Of a DNA stretch of 64,000 bases, positions 45,958-58,099 are shown one piece after another (within the stretch, counting starts at the first letter, position 1; each line of letters starts with the position of its first letter). Source of the stretch: Culex pipiens pallens (lineage: Eukaryota; Arthropoda; Insecta; Diptera; Culicidae); the NCBI RefSeq assembly GCF_016801865.2, contig NC_068938.1, forward strand, positions 496,001-560,000. Direction: 5' to 3'. The notes under the pieces are model-generated. The model saw only the letters and a program-made list of their open reading frames with translations, searched no databases and was not told the DNA's origin. Made by a program: the position numbers and the translations under genes.

Positions 45958-48900
45958 AGGATATAAAATGTATCATAAATTATTGCAACAACTTTAACTC
46001 AATGATTATATAATGACTATTTTCAAATTTGCCCAAAAGGAATGAAAAATAAATATTTCAAAAACCTGTACACGTACAGCCAAAAAATCAAGAAATTGTT
46101 GAAAGATTTTAAAAAAGTAAAATCAATCAATCAATCAATGGAAATCTAACTTTGCAAGCAAAAAAAACTCTTCCAGCTAAGCGACCTCTTCTACGAAGCT
46201 TGCCCTTTGCACCTTGGTTCGGATTGAGCAAATAAAACAAATTCCTCCGACATTCCTAGAAAAACCCACTATCTGCGCATCGCTGCAAACGAGTGAATTT
46301 CTGTTATTGTAGATGGAGCTATAATAGTAATACTCAGTACAGGGGTAATTGAGCACTCGACACCCCAGAACGAACGAATATCAACAAACGATCGTGTAAC
46401 CCGGCTTAAGCCGTTCGTTAAGTTGTAGAAAAAGTGGCCGCCACACATCATTAGCCGGCTTTAATCACTTCCAAGCTCGAGCAAGCGATAAGGCGCGCGC
46501 CCCGAGACCTCGGAGGTTAAAACATTTCGAAAGCACCTCTCCATCCGTTTGATTTGTTATCAAATAAAAGGCAAATGTTTGTTTATAATCGAAACGAAAA
46601 TAAATGCGAATAATCTAATCGAAACTTATCCAACACCAACCACTTGTTGCAACCCAAGTGAAAGGAAAGTGACTACAATAGAGCGGAATCACGTTACGAC
46701 GACGAAGAAGAGTTTGCTGGTCGGTCAAGCTGATAATGTGTGTAGTAACTGCGTCGTATGTATTACACCGACTCTGACTGCAAAAAGCAACATACAACAC
46801 AATTCGCCGTAATGGAATAAAATGGAATCAATGATTGTTGTTTTGTTGCGTCGCCCCGACTTTTCTAGTATCTTCTTCGTTTTCCCCTCTCACTCACTCA
46901 CCCGCAACTAAAAGCGTCAGCAAAAAACTTTCTTCTCGAAACAACACTGAAAAATTGCGCGCGCGATGCTTGAGAGAGCCCAAACCAGCAAACTAAAACA
47001 AAAATCGCACGCCAGTTGCCGACAATGCTGCAGTTTGGTGGCGGGATTGGGACTTGAGCGTTGCGTTTTTCGGTGAAACTCTCGGGCGCTTAATTGGCGC
47101 TCAATCACTGCCTTTTAATGGCTTTTGACAGGCCGATAATAGGTGGGTGACGATGACTGGTATTTGAGGGCGGCGTAATTTTTAATTTTGAAATTCAATT
47201 CAATTTTTATGATTCAAATTTGGTTTTGCTTCATAACTACGTTTTTGTTAAAAATTTACGAAGGTAAAATCAACAATTTTAATTGTTCAAATTTCTGGGC
47301 ACAGTCTCTCCGTGTAGGATATTTTGGACTGAGAATCATTCAAAAATCAGTTCACCACAACAAAAAATATTTGTTTTTTTTTTTCAATTAAGAAATGTAT
47401 ACGACTTCGACGTCGACCGTTACAAAATGTAACCAATAGTCAATATTTTGTTCACATAAAGACAAAAATAAATAATAATTTTCACTTTAAAATTCGACGT
47501 TTTTTGTGCTGCTGCTCCACATTCAAAGAATGATTTTTTAAACATTTAAATTACATTATGCCGGAAAGTTATTCCGGAAGAGAAGGTCGAATTATATATA
47601 CAAAATGATTTTTCTACTCTCAACAAACCCTTTGAATCGTAATTTTCTCTTAAACTTAACATTGAAATGCTGCTGTTTGAAAACTTTTTTTTTGCTGTTA
47701 ACTTTTGTAAGTTAACTCGAAGATTACAATATAAAATTGTCTTCGTCAAATTTGCTTGGCTTGGTAATAATCAAACAGTCTTCAATTTACTGAATATTTC
47801 AAATTTCAAATAGTTTTGTAGTTAATTTTGGACAGTTTTAAGTCCAACAAAACAAAAATTAAATTAAAAAAAAACTAAAATAGCTATAACAGTGTTGCTA
47901 CTTTTTTCGGGAAACATCCAAAATCTGCAAAAAACTAGAATAATTTGTATTTTTTTCAAATTGTCTGGAAATGTCGGGGATTTTCTACAAACTTTGAAAA
48001 ATATTGTGAAGCTCTTGAGGAAATTTGTAATATCTTGTACAATTTTCAAATCAATTGCTATCAATTCGTCTTGTGCGCTTAACTTAACCCTCTACTGCCT
48101 AACTTTTACTTTCGATTTATTGTTGTATTTTACATTACTTCAGTTGTTTTGCAGTCATTTGCTTAGTGGGAGACAAAAACTTTTAATAAAATTTGTACCA
48201 GCCTTATTTTTCAGTATTTCATCAACATTTATTTTGTTTGTTGTTTGTTGTTGTTATTTCAAAACCCACAATTAATATATTTTGCCTATATGCTATTTTA
48301 AATATTTTTCAGATTTTCTATTTGGAAGTGTTTTTCACATTTTTAAATATAAGCATAAAACCATTAGCTTTTAAGATGCTAAAAAGTGGGTCAACACATA
48401 ATGCGAGACATTGCTAAAATTACTTAATACTTAGTTCAAGTTGAAAAATTGAGAATGTTAATCAAAAACATAACCAAAGTTAATCCGACAATTTTTTTTT
48501 TGATCATGTCACATAACACAAGTTAAATCACTGAAACTAGTAATTTTCTAAATATTTAAATGTTCTTTTTCCTATGCTTTTTGAAAATAACGTAATGTTA
48601 AAAATTTGGAAATAAAATGATGTATATTTTAATGTATTTTAGCATGAAAGGACTTAAAAATCAAGCCATCAAAAATCTAATAGCCCCAGGAATCCCGTTT
48701 TTTTTTTCGTGAAAACGGGTAGACAATGTGGATAAAGCATGGCCTTCATTGATCGTAAAAATCTTTGAAATATGTTGTAATTTTAAACTGACAAAATAAT
48801 CCATAAAAAATTTATTCAACCTTTTATAAAAATGTTATTTGTCTTTTCAAAAAAGCCACATAAACTTGAAAATCATCATATATTTTCAAAATTTATTATG

Positions 48901-49062
48901 ATAAACCTAAAATTAAATAAAAAGAAATTTGTTTAAAACATGTTTTAAACAATTTCCCAGAACCTTGATTTTTTTTTAAGAATAATAACTGAAATAATGT
49001 TTTTATCTTAACTTTTTGCACTCTTTTCTTCTTGTGTAGTTGATTCCAAGGAACTAGTGCGT
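45958..49062. other. Intron sequence
   Basis: About 46150-47160 has balanced composition; the rest is AT-rich. Contains AATCAATCAATCAAT near 46120. No exon or clear element. Confidence 0.4.
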
Positions 49063-50645
49063 CCATCCCGAGAAATCCCGGGACAAAATTCCCGGAATTT
49101 TTCGAAAACCGGGGACTCCCGGATCCCGGGATGTTTTTATATTTTGTCCAAGGACATTGGTTTGAACAACGATAAAAAAATAAAATATTAGGCGTATATC
49201 AGCATTAGGGGAACTAATTCCAGCGTGCCTCTAATGTTGCCATATCAGCTTTTTGACATTAAATTACAACTCATTAAATACGTTTTCGACTGAAATCCAG
49301 TAATTAATAGGAAGTGAGCAAGCAAGTTACTATCAAAAGTTTTGCAAAGTTAGTTGTTTAAATAATGAAAATCAGCAAATTGGATGGAGTTAGGAGCGAG
49401 TGCTCAACCTGAAAAACATACGAGAATTTCCCCTAATTTGATTTAGAAACGAAAATTGATAAAATTTACCGATCCGTAAATTGCCTAGCGCTTTAAAAAA
49501 CTATTTAATTTTATTAATTTATGAAAAGATATATTTTTTTATTTCAAATTAAAAAAAAATATTTTTTTAAATTATTTTTCATGAAACCTTTTAGGCTGGT
49601 ACAAATATTTTTAAAAGTTTTTGTCACCTCCCCCTTTCAAAATTGGCCCGAAAAATCAGGGGGCAAAAAAATATTTTTACAATAAACTTCAAAATTTCAA
49701 TGAAAATTCAAGTGCAACCAACTGAAATCAAATTAAAATACATTCTCCTGCGTTTAACATCATTTTTAGTATGTTTGGGTTTATTAAAAAATCTTAAGAT
49801 TTTTTGAAAATTTTCGATGCAAAATTTATTTTTTTCGATACAATTTTTGTTCTTGTCAGATCTTAGATTTTTTCTTAAAGTAATGATTGCAAAACAACTG
49901 AACTAGTGTAAAATGCATTTTTAAACACTTTTTTCATTTAAATGTGAAGACTATGGTTTGTTATTTAAATTTTTATATTTTTTTATTATTTTGCCCCCCC
50001 TTGACCTCGGCCAGGGCCGAGGGACAAAAACTTTTTTAAATATTTGCATCGGCCTTAGGCAAATCAAAATGAATGTATCGAATAAGACAGCTGTTTTAGT
50101 CTTTTTTTGCATAATGTTTTGATTGATTTCGGTTAAAACAGGAACAGAACAAAACAATTAATACACCGATCTTCGAATTAATTACTCTAAAATCTCCTGT
50201 ACCTATACAGACTGTAGTCCAGATCTCCCTAAGTTGACTTTGAGATATTTTTTTATATATATAAAACATGAATGTTTACACTTGTCAAAAATATTATATT
50301 GGCTGGTATAATTTTATTTGTTGTCTTTTTATTTGTTATGTAAGACATTTTAAAAGATTGTCATTAAAATAATAAAAATAGGTATTGATAAGAATATTAT
50401 TTAATTTGAATCACATTGGATTAGAAATTTTGGTGCATTTAAAAACCAAAGCACAACAAAGAACAAAATAAAATCTTTCATGCTTTCTAGAAACTTCTAT
50501 CCTAGTTTCGAATGAAGTTTATCACCAATGAATAGTATTGAGCTAATTCTATGGTTTTAAGCTTGAAAAACATGGGATACCGGGAATTCCCGGGATTTAA
50601 AAAATATTTTTCCCGTTTCTCGGGAAATTCAAAAGCCGGGAACAT
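49063..50645. repeat. Block bounded by inverted CCCGGG-rich motifs
   Basis: The left cluster (49063-49132) has AAATCCCGGGACAAAATTCC and GGATCCCGGGATG. The right cluster (50575-50640) has the inverse order, GGGATACCGGGAATTCCCGG then CTCGGGAAATTC and GCCGGG. The GC-rich ends stand out from the AT-rich interior, as in an element of about 1.6 kb. The interior includes GGGGG(C/A) runs at 49655 and a CCTTGACCTCGG palindrome near 50000. No coding capacity. Confidence 0.55.
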
Positions 50646-53307
50646 TGAACCCCCATTTTTTATGAATGAACACTTCACACAACAATTGCCCGCTAGGTTT
50701 TTGTGGCTCCCATCACTAGTGAAACCGAAACGAATGCACCCACCCGAATAGAACGATCAGATTTGAATTCACTCCGCGACTAATCGGCGCTTGACTGGAC
50801 CGGAGTTTCACGATTTGCAAATACAACAAAAAAAAAACACAGTTGAATGACCGTAACCAGCAAAGTAATCGCCCCAAAAAGTGTCCATCCGAGTAACGGG
50901 GTTGGGTGGCGTTTAATAATATGATCTCACAACTTGATACGTGGGATGAAAAATTGCTCTTGCAAAGAAGTGACTACCTGCTGGCTTTAGTCGAGACACA
51001 AACCAGCCAACCGGGTTGACCAGTTCGAGTTGATTGTACTCTGTGCAAATAATGACCTTGATTAGTTATGCTCTTTTTTTTTTGCTTCTCCATTCTGTCG
51101 GGGCTTCTGTCCAGCATCGACTGTGCCTGTGTTTGTTTGCTCTCCAATGTCGATGTTGTTGGTGTTCTAGTTGTCGATCGTTTCTTCTTTTCTCTCTTTT
51201 TGCCGGTTAGTTAGTTCATCGAGACCACATCAGCATAGTCGGTAGTGTATAGTCTACACACGAAATATTAATGACCGTCTGGCCGGTCCTTGTCGTCGTC
51301 GTCGAAGTTTGGATTGTCGTCATCATCGTCCATGTGTGTGCACTCACTCTATCTCTTGCCTTTTTTCCAACCGACCTCCAACCCCCAACACCGGTTCTGG
51401 CGCTCGTCGTCCCGGGTGTCTGTTTTATGGATCACCACTCCACAGTCTCACTCTGTTTCTTTCTTTACTGGGTAACATGTTGGCGGCAAAGATAAACACA
51501 ATAAAAAGCCATTCGCGCATTTGCATGCTGACTGAGTGCGAGCCCACCAAGTCGCGGTCGTGAGACGGTTGGCGTGGCTGGTTGAAATGGGTTTCTGGAA
51601 ATTTTGCTAGGTTTTTGGTTCTGGGGAAAAAGGCTTTCGATGAAGAACTTCGGGAACTACTACGGTGACGAAATTTTGGGATTTTTGTCTAAATTTTATT
51701 TAAATAAACAAAAAAACATTGAATTTTTGACATTCGCGAGTTGCAGACTGGATTTTGTCATGTATATGTGATGATTGTTCAGCCCGGGTTGCTTAGATGT
51801 TAATTTTAATTTCTGAAGCTCCTCAAATGAGTTATGTTACTACCCAAACCACTCTATTACCATGCAGAATAAGTAGCGGATGATCCGCGCAGTTGTAACC
51901 ACCTGAACCGGCTCACGCAGCTTGTACTGTAGGGTTGGCGGCGTGAATGTCAACCGCACGAACAAAGATAGCAATCACAGAATCCATTCGCGTTTCTGCC
52001 ATCAATTAGCAATGCTCGTAGCACCAGAGAACGCACCCGTACCAACCAACTGATGATGTTCTTTCGCCGCGAACTGTTGCCAACTGGAAGACCGGCTGAC
52101 GGTGGGAGCTCCCACGACCAGAAAAAATGGCCTTTGGACGGACGCTCGCAGAAATTCCCACTCGCCAGAGGGGAACCGGTTTTGGGATACTTTCGAAGAA
52201 TTTGGTGAGAGAGTAGAGTGAGGAGTAGAAGGAGCCCAGAACGGTCAATCACTTTTGTGTCAAAAAAGCAAAATTGATGAAAATCGCAGTTTGTTCGTTC
52301 GTCAGCCGGGATGATGCTGGTGTTGGACCACTCGAAAGAGCGAGACGACGACGACGATGATGATGGGATGCTGCTGGCTGGCAAGTTATCCCAGATTTTT
52401 TTTTTCGGTTCGTTCCTCTCTGCGGTGGAACGTAAACAAAAGAGTTCAATAAACGCGCCATCGGATGGACAGCGCAATTTTGCAAACAATTTTTCACCTT
52501 TCCGCTGAGTCTTGTCGTGTCCCTTGTCCACATTTGTCCGTTCGTTTGCATAGCATAGCATAGCATTGGAAAACGGGACATGACAATGCTCGCCTTATCG
52601 ATTAAGAGGATAAGGGAAATTCTCCACAGTAATCTCAAATTCTCTAGATTGCTGAACGTTTTGATAAATAAAAAAAAAATAAACTGCTTTGTCCACCATT
52701 CTCACGCCTTTCCACCACAGTGCATTGCATCAAACGGGACTCACCATTTTTTTATGCACGTTTCGGAACCGCGGGCGGGAAGACGTGATTTTTGGGAAGG
52801 CACCGTCGGACAACGACGGCCGTCGACTGTCTCCAAATTGAGTCAAGTACGTTTCCCGCGTGCATCGTCGTCCGTCGAGGCCATTGAACGGGGAACTTTA
52901 AGTCGTAGTCAGCCGGAGAAAGGGGGGGAGCCCGAAACAACAGAAAAAAAAATTAACGACACAAAATATGGCCTGGGAAGTAGCTTGGGGCGCCGCCGAC
53001 CAAACAAACACCATCATCATCGTCATTAAAATGATGATCAGCAGGCACTGATTTCTGACTTCGATTCCAACACCAGCTTGAAGGGGGAAAGAAGAAAAAA
53101 TGTACACACATTTGTAAACATGGGCAAGATTTAGGTCAGAATGGACAAATATGTGAACAAGGAATGAAATTTTGGGGCTGGAAGCAGAAGAAGTATAATA
53201 AGAAGGGTGTTGTAATGTTTGGCACTTGTTCCAGAATGTTTTCGTTTGACATCGATAAAATGAGATAACTAATTCTTTTCACTCTCTTTTTCTCTATTCA
53301 ATTGCAG
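50646..53307 (+). other. End of intron 1, repeat-poor
   Basis: Balanced composition for most of its length, with GTCGTC runs near 51293 and GACGAC near 52333. There are no visible MITEs for about 2.6 kb before exon 3. The acceptor is TTCAATTGCAG at 53297-53307, after the pyrimidine tract CTCTCTTTTTCTCTATTC. Confidence 0.5.
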
Positions 53308-53495
53308 GTCCAGTGACCGTGCCGATGGTGTCACAGAACGGTACTCCTCCGATGGCGATGCCGGTGCAGGTTCCGCCGGGCCACGTCATGCAGCAGATCG
53401 TGGACGAAAATGGCACGCTGCGGCACGTCATCCTCTCCACCCAGCACCAGCAGCTCGGCCAGGGCGGTGTCCAGCATCATCTGCATGGACATTTT
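53308..53495 (+). CDS. mtgo: FNDC3 common exon 3
   Basis: Spans from acceptor ATTGCAG/GT to donor ATTTT/GTAAGT. It enters in phase 1, completing a Gly codon with the last base of exon A or B, and leaves in phase 0. It encodes about 62 residues, including MVSQNGTPPMAM, VPPGHVMQQIVDENGTLRHV and a Gln/His-rich end. The block VPPG..xQIVxxNGTLRHVI is a conserved N-terminal feature of FNDC3 proteins (in vertebrates VPPGYISQVIED...). That makes the exon assignment firm although it is short. Confidence 0.92.
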
Positions 53496-53556
53496 GTAAG
53501 TATTTTGCTAAAATTCTTAAGGGGAACGGGATGACATATCTAACACAAATATCAAT

Positions 53557-53720
53557 ATACAAAAATACAAAAATACAAAAATGACAAAAATACAAAAATA
53601 CAAAAATACAAAAATGACAAAAATGACAAAAATGACAAAAATGACAAAAATTACAAAAATTACAAAAATGACAAAAATGACAAAAATGACAAAAATGACA
53701 AAAATGACAAAAATACAAAT
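53557..53720. repeat. Short ACAAAAATG / ACAAAAAT array
   Basis: About 18 units starting 60 bases after the exon 3 donor. TGACAAAAA units are 9 bp long, interspersed with 8-bp TACAAAAA units. This is another 9-bp AT-rich tandem array in the same gene. Confidence 0.9.
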
Positions 53721-54711
53721 ATTCCATTCAAAACTATAGTAAATTAATTCAAACTCAATTTGACCTGAAGCAAAATTCCAAGTGAAATCTATCTACTTAA
53801 CAACCATCAACCGAATAAAAACGACATTGCAAATCGTTTCTTTTCTGATGTGATGTAAATGAAACAAAACCAAATTATTCCTCCTCTTCAAAAAATAAAC
53901 TTCAATCCACCAACCACGGAATGTGAAGGTGTTCAAAAGCTTAAACTCTATGACGCTGCACTTTTCCTCCAAAAAAAGGGGGATTTTTCGGCACTGTGGT
54001 GACGGATTTTAATTTCAAATTCAGGGTTTTTCTGCAGTGCGACTCAATTGTATTATTCGCGACTCCAAAATGAAACCGGTTTTGCGTTCGTCAGAAAGAG
54101 AGAGAAACAGAGAAAATGGGCATCAAACAATACCGCGCCAAACGCCGAAATGAGATGAAAAAAAAAACACGAAAAATGACTAGTGGTAATTTGTTTTGTT
54201 GCGAAGCTTGCCAAGCAAACGGAACGGGCGTAAAAAAACAGCCGGATGTTTTGGGGCGGTTGCGGAACTTTTTGCATTGTGACAATTAAAGAGCGACGAC
54301 TCATTCACAAAAAAAACCGACAACAACTTTTGGCAGTGGCGTCCTTGAGGGTAAAATTTTATGCAGTCACCATCAAAACTAAAAGGGCGCCCACAAAATC
54401 AAACCTTTCCTGTAATAATAGCCTCAAATTACACACACGTGTGTGTGTGTGGGCCAGTGTAGATCATTGTAGACCACGTAATTGTTGTGTTCAGTGTTCA
54501 GCTTCGGTGCTATTTTCACTTCTTTGCGAGACAGATTTTTGTCGCCGTCAGGTGAACAATTTTCGTGTTCCGCACTGTGAAGCAGCACACACTACCCAGG
54601 GAACCTTGAACTCTCTTTGGGGTTGTTGTTTTGTAATAGACTTGAGCACTTGTCACCGGATTTTTAAGTTGATGTTTATTTCTTCATACAAATTAATTGA
54701 TTAAAAATATC
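53721..54711 (+). other. FNDC3 intron between exons 3 and 4, first part
   Basis: Mixed composition, with GTGTGTGTGTG near 54440. CAGTGGCGTCC at 54334 resembles a hAT terminus, but no partner was found. Confidence 0.4.
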
Positions 54712-54780
54712 GTCCAGACTCGGTAATCTGAATCCTTGATTTTTCAAAGTTCTTCAAAGAACTACAGACAATCGAACCAA
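54712..54780. repeat. ATCCGAAG-family repeat, divergent
   Basis: Opens with GTCCAGACTCGGTAATCTGA, then AAGTTCTTCAAAGAACTACAG. Only one end is recognisable. Confidence 0.5.
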
Positions 54781-55270
54781 CACCAATCACCACCAACGTC
54801 TCAACTATTTTGAAACAAAAAAAAGGGACGGTGACTTGGCAATTAAATTTTGTTAAATTTGCACAGATTTCACCATGAGCCTTCTCATTAACTTTTACAA
54901 ATTCGTTAATTTTGTTGTCAAACGGAAAAAAATCGAAGAATATACTAATATGTTTAGAAAAACTTTTAAGAAGAACCTTCAAGAGATTTTCTTTCAAGTA
55001 TTTTATTGTAATTTTCGAATTTTGAAAGAAGATGTGAATATTAGAAGAAAAAAAAATAATATATGATACCAAATTTACAGTTGAAAATGACTTAACACAT
55101 TTTTTGATGAAGTACACCCTATTCAAGTTATAAGCATTATAAAGCTTTCTAGCCTTTCTTTTTCAACTCGAGATATCTCGGAAAAATTGGTACACTTCAT
55201 TGTTAAAAAATGAAACTAAATTTTATAATCAGAAATTACTTTTTTTTGAAACACACACATTTTCAAGGGC
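54781..55270. other. AT-rich intron sequence
   Basis: Nothing recognised. Confidence 0.4.
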
Positions 55271-55274
55271 TGGG

Positions 55275-55505
55275 CTGCCCCTGAGCGTATAAATGTCCCA
55301 AATGCATTTTCTTCGTTTTTGAGTTATTGATGCAGATTGGTTCAAAATCGTGTCCTCTTTCAGAAAAGCCTATAACATCCAGTACTTTGTTCTAGAAATC
55401 AGGAGGAAATCCAGTTTATTCGCAAAAACTTAACACGTAGCCTTCAAATGCGTTTTTCTCAGCTTGCTGTTTTTGCATATGGGACATTTATGCGAACATG
55501 GGCAG
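55275..55505. repeat. MITE with CTGCC...CGCATAA termini and a 4-bp duplication, copy 2
   Basis: The left end is CTGCCCCTGAGCGTATAA. The inverse of the right end is CTGCCCATGTTCGCATAA. About 27 of 32 terminal positions pair. TGGG flanks both sides (55271-55274 and 55506-55509). Same terminal pattern and duplication length as 31279-31710, but a different interior and 231 bp long. Confidence 0.88.
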
Positions 55506-55509
55506 TGGG

Positions 55510-57722
55510 TTAGATTTAAAAAAAAATCAGCCAATCGAACAAATAAGAAAAATGGTTTATTTTTCTTTTATTCGCTGAATCTCAGAAATAAGCACTTCAA
55601 TCTTTTTTTTCGATAAATTTTAGGTTTTTTCAAAATCTTAAGCTAATTTTTTAGTTAAAGTTAAGATTTAAGTGACTTTATCTCGAAAAAAGGCGCACTA
55701 TATCAACTTTTCTGTTAATCACTTTTCGATTGCAAATTTGATTTTACATCAAAAACTGAAATAAAAAAAAATGTTTGGGCCAAATTTTTCTTCTTTTTTC
55801 AAAAAACACTTTTTTTTCTTAAAAATTATTACTCGACGGCAACATTTTAGTTCGTACTTCTCTATGGCTCAATGTTTCGGGTTTATCTAAAAAAATAGAT
55901 AAATAAAATTAAAAAAAAAACAGGATTTTTGGAGATTTTTTTGTAAAAAATAAATCATTTAAAAATTGGGAAACTTTGTATTTAGTGTAAACCTATTTTT
56001 AAAGATTTCCATCAATACCTACAACTTTGTCGAAGACACCAAATCGATCAGAAAATTTCCTCAAAAGATGAATATATTTAAATATTTATGTACAATTTTT
56101 GTATGGACAGCTGCAAAAATTAAAGCAAAACAATATTATGAGTCAATTCCTGTATAAATGACAATGAATGCAATTGGCTGGCAAATTGGCAACTTGGCTT
56201 CATTGGTCACAGGTAAGCCCCTACAAAGTTTAGGTCAAATTATAAAAATACAAATAAATTTACTTTCCGGTTTTGGTGCAGATTTGCTCAGGTGACAAAA
56301 ATTTCTCCCACGACATTTCAATATCAGTTGGTTCATAATTGCAAACATTTTCGTGAGTGCAAGCAAGCAAGCAAATTGAATGCGAACCCACTGTCCACTG
56401 CCTGGCCAGGCCCGACCAGTAATCATAATCTGATCACACACATCCGGAAGTGGAGCTTCCTGAACAGCGAGTCGTGTCAAATTGGCCAGCTTTGGTCAAC
56501 CTAATACTTTGCGCGCCAAATCGCGATCGCGAATGATATTAATAAAGGTGTATTCACACACAGTGCCATAATAAAAAAGTTATATTCGTGCAACAACAGC
56601 AAAGCCAATTACCGTTCGTTCGGTGGTGGTGGCTCAGCTGCAGCTCAACTGGTTGTGGGAAAAACCACTAAAACCGGCAGCGCTACACGACGACCAACGG
56701 CGACGATTGCTGACGAGACAATCTTCTTCGTGGCCCCACACCGGTTGACCTTCCCTTCCAGCCAAGATTTTTGCTGTGCGGATCGTAAAATCATGAATGA
56801 CGGATCCTCCTGTTTACGTCACCAATTTGCAATTTTTTTTTAGTAAGGTAACAGTTGCTTATGTTATAGACATGACCTAAATGGCTAAGATGCGACTGCG
56901 ACCGCCGCTGCATCTTATCCCACGCACCTTGACGACGATGATTGTTATGACTCTCGAGCACGTCGTCTCGTCTGGGACCATCAGCATCATCAACACCCAG
57001 AAGCGCCCGACTTCTCAGAAGAAAATCCGCCCTAAAAATAGCACGCACTTGTATAATAATCAGTGCTGCTGTATTTTTTGAGATTATTATTATCGTATTA
57101 ATTAAACAACACTGAGCTTCCTTTCGCGTTCGGGCTGATGAATCTGGCGACGTGTTACAGAGTTGCCGTGGTAGCAGCGCACCACTCTTCCATCCTCCCT
57201 TCCGGTCTCGGAAGATCCCAAACACAAACACGACTTTGCCAGAAAGAGAGAGAGAGAGACTCGGTAATGCACGAGTAGCAATGAAAACCCGGGCGAAAAC
57301 AGCTTTGCAAATAAACATTGGCTACGTGGTTGCTTGGATGGTTGTATTTGCAATGATATGACTATTTGTGTGAGTTTTGTGTGGAGGCACTTGTTGATAA
57401 GGAGGAGCTTTCCTGGAACGGAGGCCGGCCGGTAGACGTGTCAGTTCTAACGAGTCCGTTGGTCACGACGTGTACGACGACGTGTTATCTCTCGCTCACT
57501 TGCAAGAAAAGCAAAAGTTTTCCCTTTTATCCCTTGTTTACTAATTACTGAAATAACATCACCGTCCTCGTCGTCCGTGTTATGGAACGACGCCCCAGTG
57601 ATGACCCGCCGAGGGTGAGGGTGGTGTTTAAGGTATCGAATCTATTGTGGCCACGAACACCTGATGAGTTGGCACCAGCAGTACTGACTCTCTTCTTCCT
57701 TTTCTCCTCCTCTCTTTGACAG
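55510..57722 (+). other. Remainder of the intron between exons 3 and 4
   Basis: AT-rich to about 56290, including the dispersed repeat at 56080-56280 that resembles 1660-1835. Then balanced, repeat-free sequence with GACGACG clusters to the acceptor. The acceptor TCCTCCTCTCTTTGACAG has a long pyrimidine tract. Confidence 0.5.
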
Positions 57723-58038
57723 ATTAATGGTACTACACCGCAGTACTTTAACCCGCTGGCCGCTGGCTACCAGGCGGGACCGGGTCCCGGGGGACCCCAC
57801 ATCTACCAGTCGCCCCTAATTACGGGTGGTGGACAGGCTGCGGCGGCGGCGGCGGCGTCCGGAGGTGGGGCTGGAACCCACACCATCCACACGGCGGCCG
57901 GGGCCCAGCAGTCCAACGTGACCCACTCGCCGTCACCGCCCCACTCCAACAACAACCAGTACCACAAGGACGAACGAACCCAGCGGCAGCACACCAAACT
58001 GCTGCGAAAGCTCGAGCAGAAGCACCGCGAAGTACTGA
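57723..58038 (+). CDS. mtgo: FNDC3 common exon 4
   Basis: Phase 0 in, phase 1 out: 316 nt, bounded by TTTGACAG/ATTAAT and CTGA/GTGAGT. It encodes a Gly/Ala/Pro-rich linker (YFNPLAAGYQ, an alanine run, SPSPPHSNNN). A charged helical stretch follows, DERTQRQHTKLLRKLEQKHR, which is likely coiled. The basic stretch matches the position of the lysine-rich linker before the FN3 repeats in vertebrate FNDC3. Codon use and composition match exon 5. The next intron is only 61 nt. Confidence 0.92.
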
Positions 58039-58099
58039 GTGAGTATTGTCTCGTCAACTGTGGAGTTGGTACTGTGAGACTTACAGGAATTCTTTACAG
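58039..58099 (+). other. 61-nt intron 4 of FNDC3
   Basis: GTGAGT donor at 58039 and TTCTTTACAG acceptor ending at 58099. The frame is closed across it in the exon 4 frame only after several codons. Splicing keeps the Gln/His-rich and FN3 frame. A 60-odd nt intron is the usual minimal size in dipterans. Confidence 0.85.

Noticed and set aside
34150..54345. A single 20-kb hAT element between the CAGTGGCG-like ends at 34197 and 54334
   Set aside because: The ends diverge after a few bases, the G run is missing at 54334, no matching 8-bp flanks exist, and two coding exons would lie inside.
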